Source of the DNA: Citricoccus sp. WCRC_4
Lineage (GTDB): Bacteria > Actinomycetota > Actinomycetes > Actinomycetales > Micrococcaceae
Direction of reading: 5' to 3'
Length of the DNA: 16,331 bases
NCBI GenBank assembly: GCA_026645375.1
Contig: JAPFFX010000089.1
Coordinates: 1-16,331 of the forward strand
Shown: positions 7,390 through 13,803 of the stretch, piece after piece
How the letters are laid out: each line of letters opens with the position of its first letter
Position numbering within the stretch: position 1 is the first letter of the stretch
Notes under the pieces: model-generated
What the model saw: the letters and a program-made list of their open reading frames with translations, nothing else
What the model was told of the DNA's origin: nothing
Databases searched by the model: none
Translations under genes and position numbers: made by a program

Positions 7390-8514
7390 CTAGACGGCCA
7401 GCCGATAACCCCGTTTGACCACGGTGGTCACGAGCCCGGACACCGGCAGCTGCCGGCGCAGGCGCCACACGAGCATCTCCAGGGCGTGCTCGGACTCGCA
7501 CTGGCGCAGGGCCGCGACGAGGTGGGCACGGGTCAGCACGGCGCCCCGCGCGTCCGCGAGTTCGCGCAGCAGCGCGAGCGGGCCGGGCGGAAGCCGGACG
7601 GGCTCGGCCGCGTGCTCGGTGAAGTGCACCTGGTCGCCGCGGATCTCCAGGGGTCCCAGGCGGGTGTCCACGCGGAGGACCCCCTGCTGTTCCAGGTGCT
7701 CGCACACCAGCCGGATCATGGCCCCCAGGCGCCAGCGGGAGGGGATCAGCGGGCGCAGCCCGGCCTCGTGCAGCGGACCGGCGGTCACGGTCCCGACGAC
7801 GGCCGTCGCCACGTCCGCCCGCAGCGCCTCGAGGAGGCCCTCCAGGCGCCCGTACTGCTGGGCGACGGCGAGGAAGGCCTCGACCGCGGGGGCCGCGGTG
7901 AAGGTGAGCACGTCGAGCTGGCGGTCGATGGCGGCGTCGATCATCCGCAGCAGGTCCGAGTCCTCCGCCGGGCGCGCCCACGTGTACGGCATCACGGTCA
8001 GCACCCGGGCCCCGGCCTTCTCCAGGCGGGAGACCTGCTGGTGGTCGAGCATGCCGTGCAGCTGGAAGGCCACGGTCCGTCCCCGGAGGTTCCGGGTGAG
8101 CAGCAGGTCCACGAGCGAGGCCGTCCGTTCGTCCTCCGGGGCGCCGACGTCCTCCAGGCCGGCGGCACGGACGGCCCCGCGGGCCTTGGGCCCGCGGACG
8201 AGGATCGCGGCGGCCTCGAGGGCGCGGTGGAGCTCGGTGCCGAGCCCGTAGGCGTCGGCCGCCTCCGTCCAGCGGCGCATCCCGTAGGCCGTGGTGATCA
8301 CGGCGTAGTCCGGCAGGGCGTCGATGACCCGGCGGGTGTCCCGGTGCAGGGTGACGGACTCGGTCAGGGGGGCGATCCTCAGGGCCGGGGCGTGCATCAC
8401 CTCGGCGCCGCGGCGCTGGAAGGCGCAGATGAGCTCGTCGCTGCGCCGGTCCGAGGTGACGCCGATGCGGAACCCGGCCAGGGTCTGGGGCAGTGACGGG
8501 GCCAGGTCGCTCAT
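7390..8514 (-). CDS. nnaR: NnaR-type regulator: HemD-like domain fused to a winged-helix domain
   Basis: A 374-aa two-domain protein. Residues about 10-270 resemble uroporphyrinogen-III synthase (HemD): GFRIGVTSDRRSDELICAFQ, VITTAYGMRRWTEAA, DVLTFTAAPAVEAFL. Residues about 285-374 form an OmpR-type DNA-binding winged helix (LLRELADARGAVLTRAHLV, ALEMLVWRLRRQL, VVKRGYRLAV). This fusion is the architecture of NnaR, the activator of nitrate/nitrite assimilation genes in Streptomyces and Mycobacterium. No receiver domain precedes the winged helix, so phosphorylation is not the expected signal. The ATG at 8514 overlaps the methyltransferase stop by 4 bases (ATGA), arguing for coupled translation. 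Whether the HemD-like part is catalytic or only senses a ligand cannot be read here. Likely targets are nirB, nirD and nirC. Confidence 0.87.
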   Translation of the reverse strand: MSDLAPSLPQTLAGFRIGVTSDRRSDELICAFQRRGAEVMHAPALRIAPLTESVTLHRDTRRVIDALPDYAVITTAYGMRRWTEAADAYGLGTELHRALEAAAILVRGPKARGAVRAAGLEDVGAPEDERTASLVDLLLTRNLRGRTVAFQLHGMLDHQQVSRLEKAGARVLTVMPYTWARPAEDSDLLRMIDAAIDRQLDVLTFTAAPAVEAFLAVAQQYGRLEGLLEALRADVATAVVGTVTAGPLHEAGLRPLIPSRWRLGAMIRLVCEHLEQQGVLRVDTRLGPLEIRGDQVHFTEHAAEPVRLPPGPLALLRELADARGAVLTRAHLVAALRQCESEHALEMLVWRLRRQLPVSGLVTTVVKRGYRLAV

Positions 8515-9290
8515 GCGGTCCCCGCCACCCCGGCCAGCTCCCTCAGCCGCTCCTCGGCTCCGGGCGCCAGCCGCACGACCTCGCCGATCACCAGGACCGC
8601 GGGCGAGCGCATGCCCTGGACGGCGGAGGCGGTGAGGATCTCCGCGAGCGGGGCGACGCAGACCCGCTGCCGCTCGGTGCACCCGCGCTCCACGATCCCC
8701 ACCGGCATCCGGGGGTCCACGCCGTGCCGCATCAGCCCGGCGGCGGTGTGGCCGAGGGTGGCCACGCCCATGAGGACGACGGCGGTCCCGCCCAGCCGGG
8801 CCAGGCCGGACAGTTCCTGCTCGGAGAGCGGGTCGTGGCCGGAGATCACGGTGAACGCCTTGCTCAGTCCGCGTGCGGTCACGGGGATCCCCGCCGCGGC
8901 CGGGGCGGCCACCGCGGAGGTGATGCCCGGGACCACGGTCACCGGGACCCCGGCCTCCTCGCAGGCGGCCACCTCCTCGCTGCCGCGGCCGAAGACGAAC
9001 GGGTCCCCGCCCTTGAACCGGGCCACGCGCAGGCCGGCCAGGGCCGAGGCCACGATCAGCCGGTTGATCTCCGCCTGCGGGACCTTGTGGTGCCCGGGCT
9101 GCTTGCCGACGTCGACCAGGCGGGCCCGGGGCGCCCACGCGGCCAGGTCGTCCGTGGGGGCGAGCCGGTCGTAGTACACGACGTCGGCGTGGGCCAGGAC
9201 GCGCAGCGCGCGCACCGTCAGCAGGTCGGCCGCCCCGGGGCCCGCGCCGATGAGCGCGACCGAGCCCGGCTCCGGCACCGGCCCGGTCAC
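8511..9290 (-). CDS. cobA: uroporphyrinogen-III C-methyltransferase (SUMT)
   Basis: A 259-aa enzyme that transfers two methyl groups from S-adenosylmethionine to uroporphyrinogen III, giving precorrin-2, the first committed step to siroheme. Motifs in order are ALIGAGPGAADLLTVRAL near residues 12-29, VVYYDRL, GKQPGHHKVPQAEIN, the SAM-binding VARFKGGDPFVFGRGSEE and VTVVPGITSAVA. Length equals that of single-domain SUMT. It lacks the N-terminal dehydrogenase/ferrochelatase part of E. coli CysG. The GTG start overlaps the nirB stop by 4 bases (GTGA, 9287-9290) and its stop overlaps nnaR, so nirB, cobA and nnaR form one tightly coupled operon. Siroheme made here would serve NirB directly. Confidence 0.93.
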   Translation of the reverse strand: MTGPVPEPGSVALIGAGPGAADLLTVRALRVLAHADVVYYDRLAPTDDLAAWAPRARLVDVGKQPGHHKVPQAEINRLIVASALAGLRVARFKGGDPFVFGRGSEEVAACEEAGVPVTVVPGITSAVAAPAAAGIPVTARGLSKAFTVISGHDPLSEQELSGLARLGGTAVVLMGVATLGHTAAGLMRHGVDPRMPVGIVERGCTERQRVCVAPLAEILTASAVQGMRSPAVLVIGEVVRLAPGAEERLRELAGVAGTA

Positions 9291-11824
9291 CGTTCACCCC
9301 GCACGGGGATGCGCGGTCCCGCCAGGACCACCGGGCCCGCGTCGGCCGGTTCCCCCCATGTCCCCGGCTCCGCCGGGGCGTTGACGAACGTCCGGAACCG
9401 CCGCAGCCGTTCGGGGTCCTCGAGGGTCGCGGCCCACTCGTCCCGGTAGGTCTCCAGGTGGTCGGCGACCACCCGTTCCAGGTCCGCGGCGATCCCGAGG
9501 GAGTCCTGCACCACCACCTCGTGCACGTGCTCGATCCCGCCCGGCAGCTCCTCCATCCACCGGGCCGTGCGCTGGAGACGCTCGGCGGTGCGGATGTAGT
9601 AGACGACGTACCGGTCGATGTACCGCAGCAGCGTCTCGTCGTCGAGGTCCTTGGCGAGCAGCTGCGCGTGGGCCGGGGTGGCCCCTCCATTGCCGCCCAC
9701 GTACAGGTTCCAGCCCTCGGAGGTGGCGATCACGCCGACGTCCTTGCCGCGGGCCTCGGCGCACTCCCGGGCGCACCCGGAGACGCCGAACTTCATCTTG
9801 TGGGGGCTCCGCAGCCCCCGGTAGCGCTCCTCGAGCCGGACGGCCATGGCCACGGAGTCCTGCACCCCGTAGCGGCACCACGTGGAGCCCACGCAGGACT
9901 TCACGTTGCGCAGGGCCTTCCCGTAGGCCTGGCCGGACTCGAAGCCGGCGTCCACGAGGCGCCGCCAGATCGGGGGCAGCTGGTCCAGGGTCGCCCCGAA
10001 CAGGTCGATCCGCTGGGCGCCGGTGATCTTGGTGTACAGCCCGTAGTCCCGGGCCACCTCGGCGATCACCGCGAGCTTCTCCGGGGTGATCTCGCCGGCC
10101 GGGATGCGGGGGACCACCGAGTAGGTGCCGTCCCTCTGCAGGTTCGCCAGCGCACGGTCGTTGGTGTCCTGCAGCCCGCCGCGGTCCCCGTCGAGGATGT
10201 ACTCGCCGTGCAGGGTGGCCAGCACGGAGGCCGCCACGGGCTTGCAGATGTCGCAGCCGAGGTTCACGGCCGGGTCCGCGGGCGTGCCGAAGCGGGCGAC
10301 GATCTCGCCGAAGGTGGTCAGCCGGGTGGACCGCACGGCCTCGAACAGTTCCGACCGGGACAGGGCGAAGTGCTCGCACAGCGCGGTGGAGACCTCCACC
10401 CCCAGGTCGACCAGCTGCCGCTCCATGACCTTCTGGGCTGCCGGCAGGCAGGAACCGCACTGGGTCCCCACCCCGGTACAGGCCTTGAGCCCGGCCAGGT
10501 CCGGGCAACCACCGCACACGGCCCGGCGCAGGTCCCCGGCGCTGACGTCCCGGCAGGAGCAGACCTGGGCCTCGTCCGGCAGCGCCAGGTCCGGCTGGGC
10601 GCCGTTGCCGGCCGCCGAGAGGAACGCCCCGGCCTCCCCGGGCAGCTCGCGGCCGAGCATGGGGCGCAGCGCGGCATAGGGGCCCGCATCGCCCACGAAG
10701 ACCCCGCCGAGCAGGGTGCGCGCGTCCTCGGAGACCACGAGCTTCTGGTAGACGCCGCCGGTGGGATCCGCGTAGACGACCTCCAGTGCGCCGGGGGTTG
10801 AGGCGAAGCCGTCCCCGAAGCTGGCCACGTCCAGCCCGGAGAGCTTGAGCTTGGCGGCCGTGTCGAAGCCGGGGAAGGTCCCGGATCCGCCGCACAGGCG
10901 GTCGGCGACCACCTCGGCCATCGTGTTGGCCGGGGCCACCAGCCCCATGCACTCACCCCCGAAGCTGGCGGCCTCGCCGATCGCCCAGACGTGCGGGGCC
11001 GAGGTCGCACAGGCCTCGTCGATGACGAACCCGCCGCGGGGACCGATCTGAAGCACGCCGGCACCGAGCTCATCGCGGGCCGTGATGCCGGTGGCCGCGA
11101 CCACCAGGTCCACCCGGAGGTCCTCGCCGGAGGGGAAGCGCAGCCAGGGGCCCTCCAGCGCGCTGGGGCGCTCGCCGAGCCGCAGGACGTACCCCTGGTC
11201 CCGCAGCAGCCGGTTGAGGGTGCGCCCGCCGAACTCGTCCAGCTGGGCGTTCATGACCCAGGGCCGGGAATGCACCACGGTGACGTCCGCGCCCAGCGCC
11301 CTGAGCCCGCCGGCGGCCTCCAGGCCCAGCAGGCCACCGCCGATCACGGCGGTCTGCGGCGGGCGCCCCAGCCGGGCGGCGAGCTCGGCCACGCGGCCGC
11401 GCAACCGGTCGACGTCGTCGATGGTCCGGTAGACCTCCAGGTCCCCGGCCCCGGGGATCGCCGGCCGTGCGGCGTCGCTGCCGGTGGCCAGGACCAGGTC
11501 GTCCCAGCCCAGCGTGCTCCCGTCCGCCGTCGTGAGCGACCGCGCAGCGGGGTCGATGCCGGTGACCCGGCACCCGGTGTGCAGGCTCACCCGCGGGTCG
11601 TCCCAGGGGCCGGTCCCGGAGCCCAGGGGCAGGTCGTCGGTGGCGTCCAGGAAGCGCCGGGAGAGGGCCACGCGATCGTAGGGGGCCCTCGGCTCCTCGG
11701 TGAACAGGGACACCCGCAGGTCATCGCCGCGGGCCAGCAGGGCCTCCACCAGCCGGTGGGCGGCGGGGCCGCCGCCGACCACCGCCACGGTCCGGGTCGT
11801 TCGTCCGATCGGTCGCTCAGTCAT
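9287..11824 (-). CDS. nirB: assimilatory nitrite reductase, large NADH-dependent subunit
   Basis: An 845-aa cytosolic subunit that reduces nitrite to ammonium with NAD(P)H. From the N-terminus it has an FAD/NAD oxidoreductase domain (VAVVGGGPAAHRLVEALL; a second GGGLLGLEAA Rossmann motif). A BFD-like [2Fe-2S] region follows, with C422, C424, C437, C440, C449, C456 and C459, then a ferredoxin-like half-domain. The siroheme/[4Fe-4S] site has C644-x5-C650 and C684-x3-C688. Length is normal for NirB and all cluster cysteines are present. The ATG at 11824 is preferred because GAGGGGA (11832-11838) precedes it and a candidate -10 at 11855-11860 would start the mRNA near 11848. An upstream in-frame ATG at 11842 adds six residues and is the alternative. 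It heads the nirB-cobA-nnaR operon; its small subunit gene is divergent rather than downstream. Confidence 0.95.
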   Translation of the reverse strand: MTERPIGRTTRTVAVVGGGPAAHRLVEALLARGDDLRVSLFTEEPRAPYDRVALSRRFLDATDDLPLGSGTGPWDDPRVSLHTGCRVTGIDPAARSLTTADGSTLGWDDLVLATGSDAARPAIPGAGDLEVYRTIDDVDRLRGRVAELAARLGRPPQTAVIGGGLLGLEAAGGLRALGADVTVVHSRPWVMNAQLDEFGGRTLNRLLRDQGYVLRLGERPSALEGPWLRFPSGEDLRVDLVVAATGITARDELGAGVLQIGPRGGFVIDEACATSAPHVWAIGEAASFGGECMGLVAPANTMAEVVADRLCGGSGTFPGFDTAAKLKLSGLDVASFGDGFASTPGALEVVYADPTGGVYQKLVVSEDARTLLGGVFVGDAGPYAALRPMLGRELPGEAGAFLSAAGNGAQPDLALPDEAQVCSCRDVSAGDLRRAVCGGCPDLAGLKACTGVGTQCGSCLPAAQKVMERQLVDLGVEVSTALCEHFALSRSELFEAVRSTRLTTFGEIVARFGTPADPAVNLGCDICKPVAASVLATLHGEYILDGDRGGLQDTNDRALANLQRDGTYSVVPRIPAGEITPEKLAVIAEVARDYGLYTKITGAQRIDLFGATLDQLPPIWRRLVDAGFESGQAYGKALRNVKSCVGSTWCRYGVQDSVAMAVRLEERYRGLRSPHKMKFGVSGCARECAEARGKDVGVIATSEGWNLYVGGNGGATPAHAQLLAKDLDDETLLRYIDRYVVYYIRTAERLQRTARWMEELPGGIEHVHEVVVQDSLGIAADLERVVADHLETYRDEWAATLEDPERLRRFRTFVNAPAEPGTWGEPADAGPVVLAGPRIPVRGER

Positions 11825-11854
11825 GGGTCCATCCCCTCGCATCGAAGGATCTCC

Positions 11855-11860
11855 ACGCTA
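11855..11860 (-). promoter_or_regulatory. putative nirB -10
   Basis: TAGCGT on the minus strand, followed by GGAG as in the cbs promoter. Transcription near 11848 would leave 23 nt before the ATG at 11824. No good -35 exists at the usual distance, as expected for an activator-dependent promoter. Confidence 0.45.
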
Positions 11861-11892
11861 TGAGGAGGCCGTTTCCCCACCGTGTCCCCGGT

Positions 11893-11919
11893 GTAACGGC
11901 TGGGTGACGCACCCCTCAC
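11893..11919. promoter_or_regulatory. candidate GlnR-type operator: three boxes in 11-bp phase
   Basis: GTAAC (11893-11897), GTGAC (11904-11908) and CTCAC (11915-11919) are separated by exactly 6 nt each, giving AC-n9-AC-n9-AC. GlnR sites are described as GTNAC-n6-GAAAC arrays in Streptomyces and as AC-n9-AC in Mycobacterium smegmatis. The array centre is about 58 bp upstream of the inferred nirB start, a usual place for an activator. GTNAC is symmetric, so the array reads equally on either strand. Protein identity is inferred. Confidence 0.5.
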
Positions 11920-11980
11920 CGGGCCTCGGGGGATGGCGAGAGGACACCGTTGCACAGGCGAAACATCCCGGGTGACCCAT

Positions 11981-11996
11981 GGAAACACGCGTTTCC
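11981..11996. promoter_or_regulatory. palindrome abutting the nirD -10
   Basis: GGAAAC-ACGC-GTTTCC is a perfect 6-bp inverted repeat with a 4-nt centre. It ends at 11996, one base before the candidate nirD -10 at 11997. A protein bound here would cover the -35 to -10 spacer. A GTGAC (11972-11976) lies 4 bases upstream, out of phase with the GlnR-like array. I do not recognise the factor; NnaR is one candidate. Confidence 0.4.
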
Positions 11997-12002
11997 TACG
12001 GT
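11997..12002 (+). promoter_or_regulatory. putative nirD -10, leaderless type
   Basis: TACGGT ends 6 nt before the ATG at 12009, and no Shine-Dalgarno precedes that ATG. This supports leaderless transcription and decides between 12009 and the in-frame ATG at 11979, which would lie upstream of the promoter. Confidence 0.5.
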
Positions 12003-12008
12003 GGGTCC

Positions 12009-12395
12009 ATGACCCTCACCGCGATCCACCCAGCGCCCGCTCCGACCGCCGCCACTGCCACGGACACGGCTACCGTCTGGCATCCGGTGTGTCCCCTCGA
12101 CCGGCTCGAACCGCTGTGGGCCGAGGCCGCCCTCGTGGCGGGGGAGCAGGTCGCCGTGGTGCGGCTGCCCTCCGATGAGGTCATCGCCGTCTCGCACTGG
12201 GACCCGTACGCGAATGTCCCCGTCATGGCGCGCGGGATCGTCGGCTCCCGGCAGGGACGGCCCACGCTCGCCTCGCCCCTGCACAAGCAGGTGTACGACC
12301 TGACCACGGGCCAGTGCCTCACGGACCCGGCCCTGCGGCTCGCCACCTTCCCGGTGCGGGTCCGGGACCGGATCGTCGAGGTGCGCGCCGCGTGA
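12009..12395 (+). CDS. nirD: assimilatory nitrite reductase, small subunit
   Basis: A 128-aa NirD, a Rieske-fold partner of NirB. The family signature GIVGSRQGRPTLASPLHKQ is present at about residues 77-95, with QVYDLTTGQCLTDP after it. Like other NirD proteins it lacks the two Cys-His pairs of a true Rieske centre, so it should be structural or regulatory rather than carry a cluster. The first 22 residues are Ala/Thr/Pro-rich and probably disordered. The start at 12009 follows a TANNNT box by 6 nt. The stop overlaps the chelatase start by 4 bases (GTGA). It is divergent from nirB across 184 bp, where most bacteria place nirD directly after nirB. Confidence 0.92.
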   Translation: MTLTAIHPAPAPTAATATDTATVWHPVCPLDRLEPLWAEAALVAGEQVAVVRLPSDEVIAVSHWDPYANVPVMARGIVGSRQGRPTLASPLHKQVYDLTTGQCLTDPALRLATFPVRVRDRIVEVRAA

Positions 12396-13147
12396 GGGAC
12401 CGGCCGGCCCTCATCGCCGTCTCCCACGGCACGGCGGACCCCGCCGGGCAGGAGCGGATCACCGCGCTGGCCCGGGCCGTGCGGACGCGGACGCCGGCGG
12501 AGGTCCTGCTGGCCCACGTGGACGTGCAGTCCCCGCCGGTCGGGGACGTGGTGGCGGGCCTTCCACGGGGCCGGGCCGCCGTCGTCGTGCCCGTGCTGCT
12601 CTCCACCGGATATCACGTGAAGGTGGACCTGCGCGAGGCCGCCGGCGGACTCCCCGTCGCGGGCGCACTGGGCCCGGACGAGCGGCTGGTGGACGTCCTC
12701 ACCCGGCGGGCGCTGGACGCCGGGTTCGTGCGCGGGCGCCACCAGGTGGTGCTGGGCGCCGCCGGATCCACCGACGCCGGCGCCGTCGCCGACTGCCGTG
12801 CCGTCGCCGACCGGGTGGCCGCCCGGCTGCGCACCGACGTGGCCGAGGCCTACCTCTCGGCCGCTCGGCCGGACATCACCGACGCCGTCGGGGCCGCCTG
12901 CCGCCAGGACCCCGACCGGCCGGTGCTGGTGCTGAGCTACCTGCTGGCCCCGGGGTACTTCCAGTCCCGGCTGGTCGTCGAGGCCGCCGCGGCCGGAGCG
13001 ATGGTCACCACGAGCCCGCTGCTGGGGGAGTCAGGACCGGTGCCGGAGGAGCTCGCGGACCTCGTGGTGAACCGGTACCGCGCTACCGTGGAGGGATGTT
13101 CAGTCCCTGGGAGAACGGCTCGACGGCCTACCGCATCACGCTGCTGA
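12392..13147 (+). CDS. sirB: sirohydrochlorin chelatase, CbiX/SirB family
   Basis: A 251-aa protein with two CbiX-like halves. LIAVSHGTADPAGQ carries catalytic-type H12 and VPVLLSTGYHVKVDL carries H75; both are hallmark metal-binding histidines of the family. The second half has VVLGAAGSTDAGA and VLSYLLAPGYFQSRLV but lacks matching histidines, as in long SirB enzymes. It would insert Fe2+ into sirohydrochlorin to make siroheme for NirB; cobalt insertion is the alternative for the family, but the nir neighbours favour iron. The GTG at 12392 overlaps the nirD stop (GTGA). The last 17 codons overlap the next gene by 52 bases and look like a poorly conserved tail. No precorrin-2 dehydrogenase is in the window. 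Confidence 0.86.
   Translation: MRDRPALIAVSHGTADPAGQERITALARAVRTRTPAEVLLAHVDVQSPPVGDVVAGLPRGRAAVVVPVLLSTGYHVKVDLREAAGGLPVAGALGPDERLVDVLTRRALDAGFVRGRHQVVLGAAGSTDAGAVADCRAVADRVAARLRTDVAEAYLSAARPDITDAVGAACRQDPDRPVLVLSYLLAPGYFQSRLVVEAAAAGAMVTTSPLLGESGPVPEELADLVVNRYRATVEGCSVPGRTARRPTASRC
13084..13089 (+). promoter_or_regulatory. putative -10 of the small membrane-protein gene
   Basis: TACCGT ends 6 nt before the ATG at 13096 and lies inside the chelatase coding sequence. GGAGGG directly abuts the ATG, too close to be an ordinary ribosome-binding site. The layout matches a leaderless start independent of the nirD operon. Confidence 0.4.
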
Positions 13148-13317
13148 CCGGCACGGGGCTCATCCTGACCGGCATCCTGCTGTCCATCCTCGGGGGAGCC
13201 CTCACCCTCACGCCCCTGCAGTGGGGTGCGATCGGGCTGATCGGCGCGGGCCTCATCACGCACCTGGCCGCGCAGGTCCTGCGGATCCGGGACGCCCGCC
13301 GGCGGCACGGACGGTAG
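13096..13317 (+). CDS. small two-helix membrane protein, possibly DUF3188
   Basis: A 73-aa protein with two hydrophobic segments, about residues 14-36 (ITLLTGTGLILTGILLSILG) and 42-62 (WGAIGLIGAGLITHLAAQVL), and a strongly basic C-terminus (RIRDARRRHGR). The hairpin topology with a basic cytoplasmic tail resembles the small DUF3188 proteins of actinobacteria, but I make that link from memory of the pattern and it is tentative. Function is unknown. It overlaps the chelatase gene by 52 bases in a different frame. The start is supported by a TANNNT box 6 nt upstream, and its stop TAG overlaps the next -10. It seems to belong to the fatty-acid/murB cluster rather than the nitrite block. Confidence 0.7.
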   Translation: MFSPWENGSTAYRITLLTGTGLILTGILLSILGGALTLTPLQWGAIGLIGAGLITHLAAQVLRIRDARRRHGR

Positions 13318-13320
13318 TCT
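13315..13320 (+). promoter_or_regulatory. putative -10 of the dehydratase-murB operon
   Basis: TAGTCT fits TANNNT and overlaps the stop codon of the preceding gene (TAG, 13315-13317). Transcription would start near 13327 and leave about 30 nt, including AGGAGG, before the GTG at 13357. No clear -35 is visible. Confidence 0.42.
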
Positions 13321-13344
13321 GGTCACGGCCAGCGAACCGTGACC
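13321..13344. promoter_or_regulatory. perfect inverted repeat between -10 and ribosome-binding site
   Basis: GGTCACGG (13321-13328) and CCGTGACC (13337-13344) are exact complements around CCAGCGAA. The repeat starts right after the -10, spans the likely start site and ends where the AGGAGG begins. This position suits a repressor operator. If the transcript started farther upstream it could instead fold into a hairpin next to the ribosome-binding site. Confidence 0.5.
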
Positions 13345-13356
13345 AGGAGGAGCACC

Positions 13357-13803
13357 GTGGGCGTCAACCCGGACCTGCAGGGGCGGAGCTATCCGCCGAC
13401 CCAGCCCTACGCCGTCGGGCGGGAGAAGATCCGCGAGTTCGCCGCCGCCGTGAAGGCCGGGCACCCGGCGCACTCCGACCTCGAGGCGGCCCGGGAACTC
13501 GGCCACGCCGACCTGGTGGCCCCGCCCACCTTCGCGGTGGTCCTGGCCCAGCGCGCCGAGCAGGCCGTCGTGAAGGACCCGGACTCCGGCATCGACTTCT
13601 CCCGCGTGGTCCACGCGGATGAGCGCTTCACCCACCACCGGCCGATCGTGGCCGGGGACGAACTGGTCGCCACCGCCACCGTGGAGACGGTCAAGTCCCT
13701 CGGCGGTCACTCGATGGTCACCACGCGCGCGGACATCGCCACCACGGCCGGGGAACCGGTCAGCACCGTGCGGTCCACCCTGCTGGTCCGCGGAGAGGAA
13801 TGA
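13357..13803 (+). CDS. MaoC-like dehydratase subunit with N-terminal hot-dog fold (HadA-like)
   Basis: A 148-aa single hot-dog protein of the FAS1-like dehydratase/MaoC N-terminal group, comparable to mycobacterial HadA (Rv0635, about 158 aa). Shared traits are YAVGREKIREFAAAV near residues 19-33, a GHADLVAPPTFAVVLAQRA segment, and the VVHADERFTHHRPIVAGDEL block. It lacks the Asp/His hydratase dyad, as expected for the substrate-binding partner; the next gene supplies it. The pair would be a (3R)-hydroxyacyl-ACP or -CoA dehydratase in fatty-acid elongation. The GTG at 13357 is chosen for AGGAGG (13345-13350) 6 nt upstream; a GTG at 13339 falls inside the inverted repeat. The stop overlaps the next ATG (ATGA). 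Confidence 0.85.
   Translation: MGVNPDLQGRSYPPTQPYAVGREKIREFAAAVKAGHPAHSDLEAARELGHADLVAPPTFAVVLAQRAEQAVVKDPDSGIDFSRVVHADERFTHHRPIVAGDELVATATVETVKSLGGHSMVTTRADIATTAGEPVSTVRSTLLVRGEE

Noticed and set aside
6317..7393. A 358-codon plus-strand frame over nirC
   Set aside because: It reads as a Gly/His/Glu/Asp-rich string antisense to an intact FNT channel.
8515..9690. Extension of the nnaR frame through the methyltransferase gene
   Set aside because: The frame stays open by composition only; HemD-like similarity begins just after the ATG at 8514, which forms a normal ATGA overlap.
9458..10801. Long plus-strand frames opposite nirB, including one of 447 codons
   Set aside because: NirB is intact on the minus strand with all cofactor motifs; the opposite frames show no motifs.
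11972..11988. GTGAC-n5-GAAAC near nirD as a second GlnR site
   Set aside because: The half-sites are 10 bp apart, not the 11 bp needed for GlnR phasing; the GAAAC is better explained as an arm of the palindrome.
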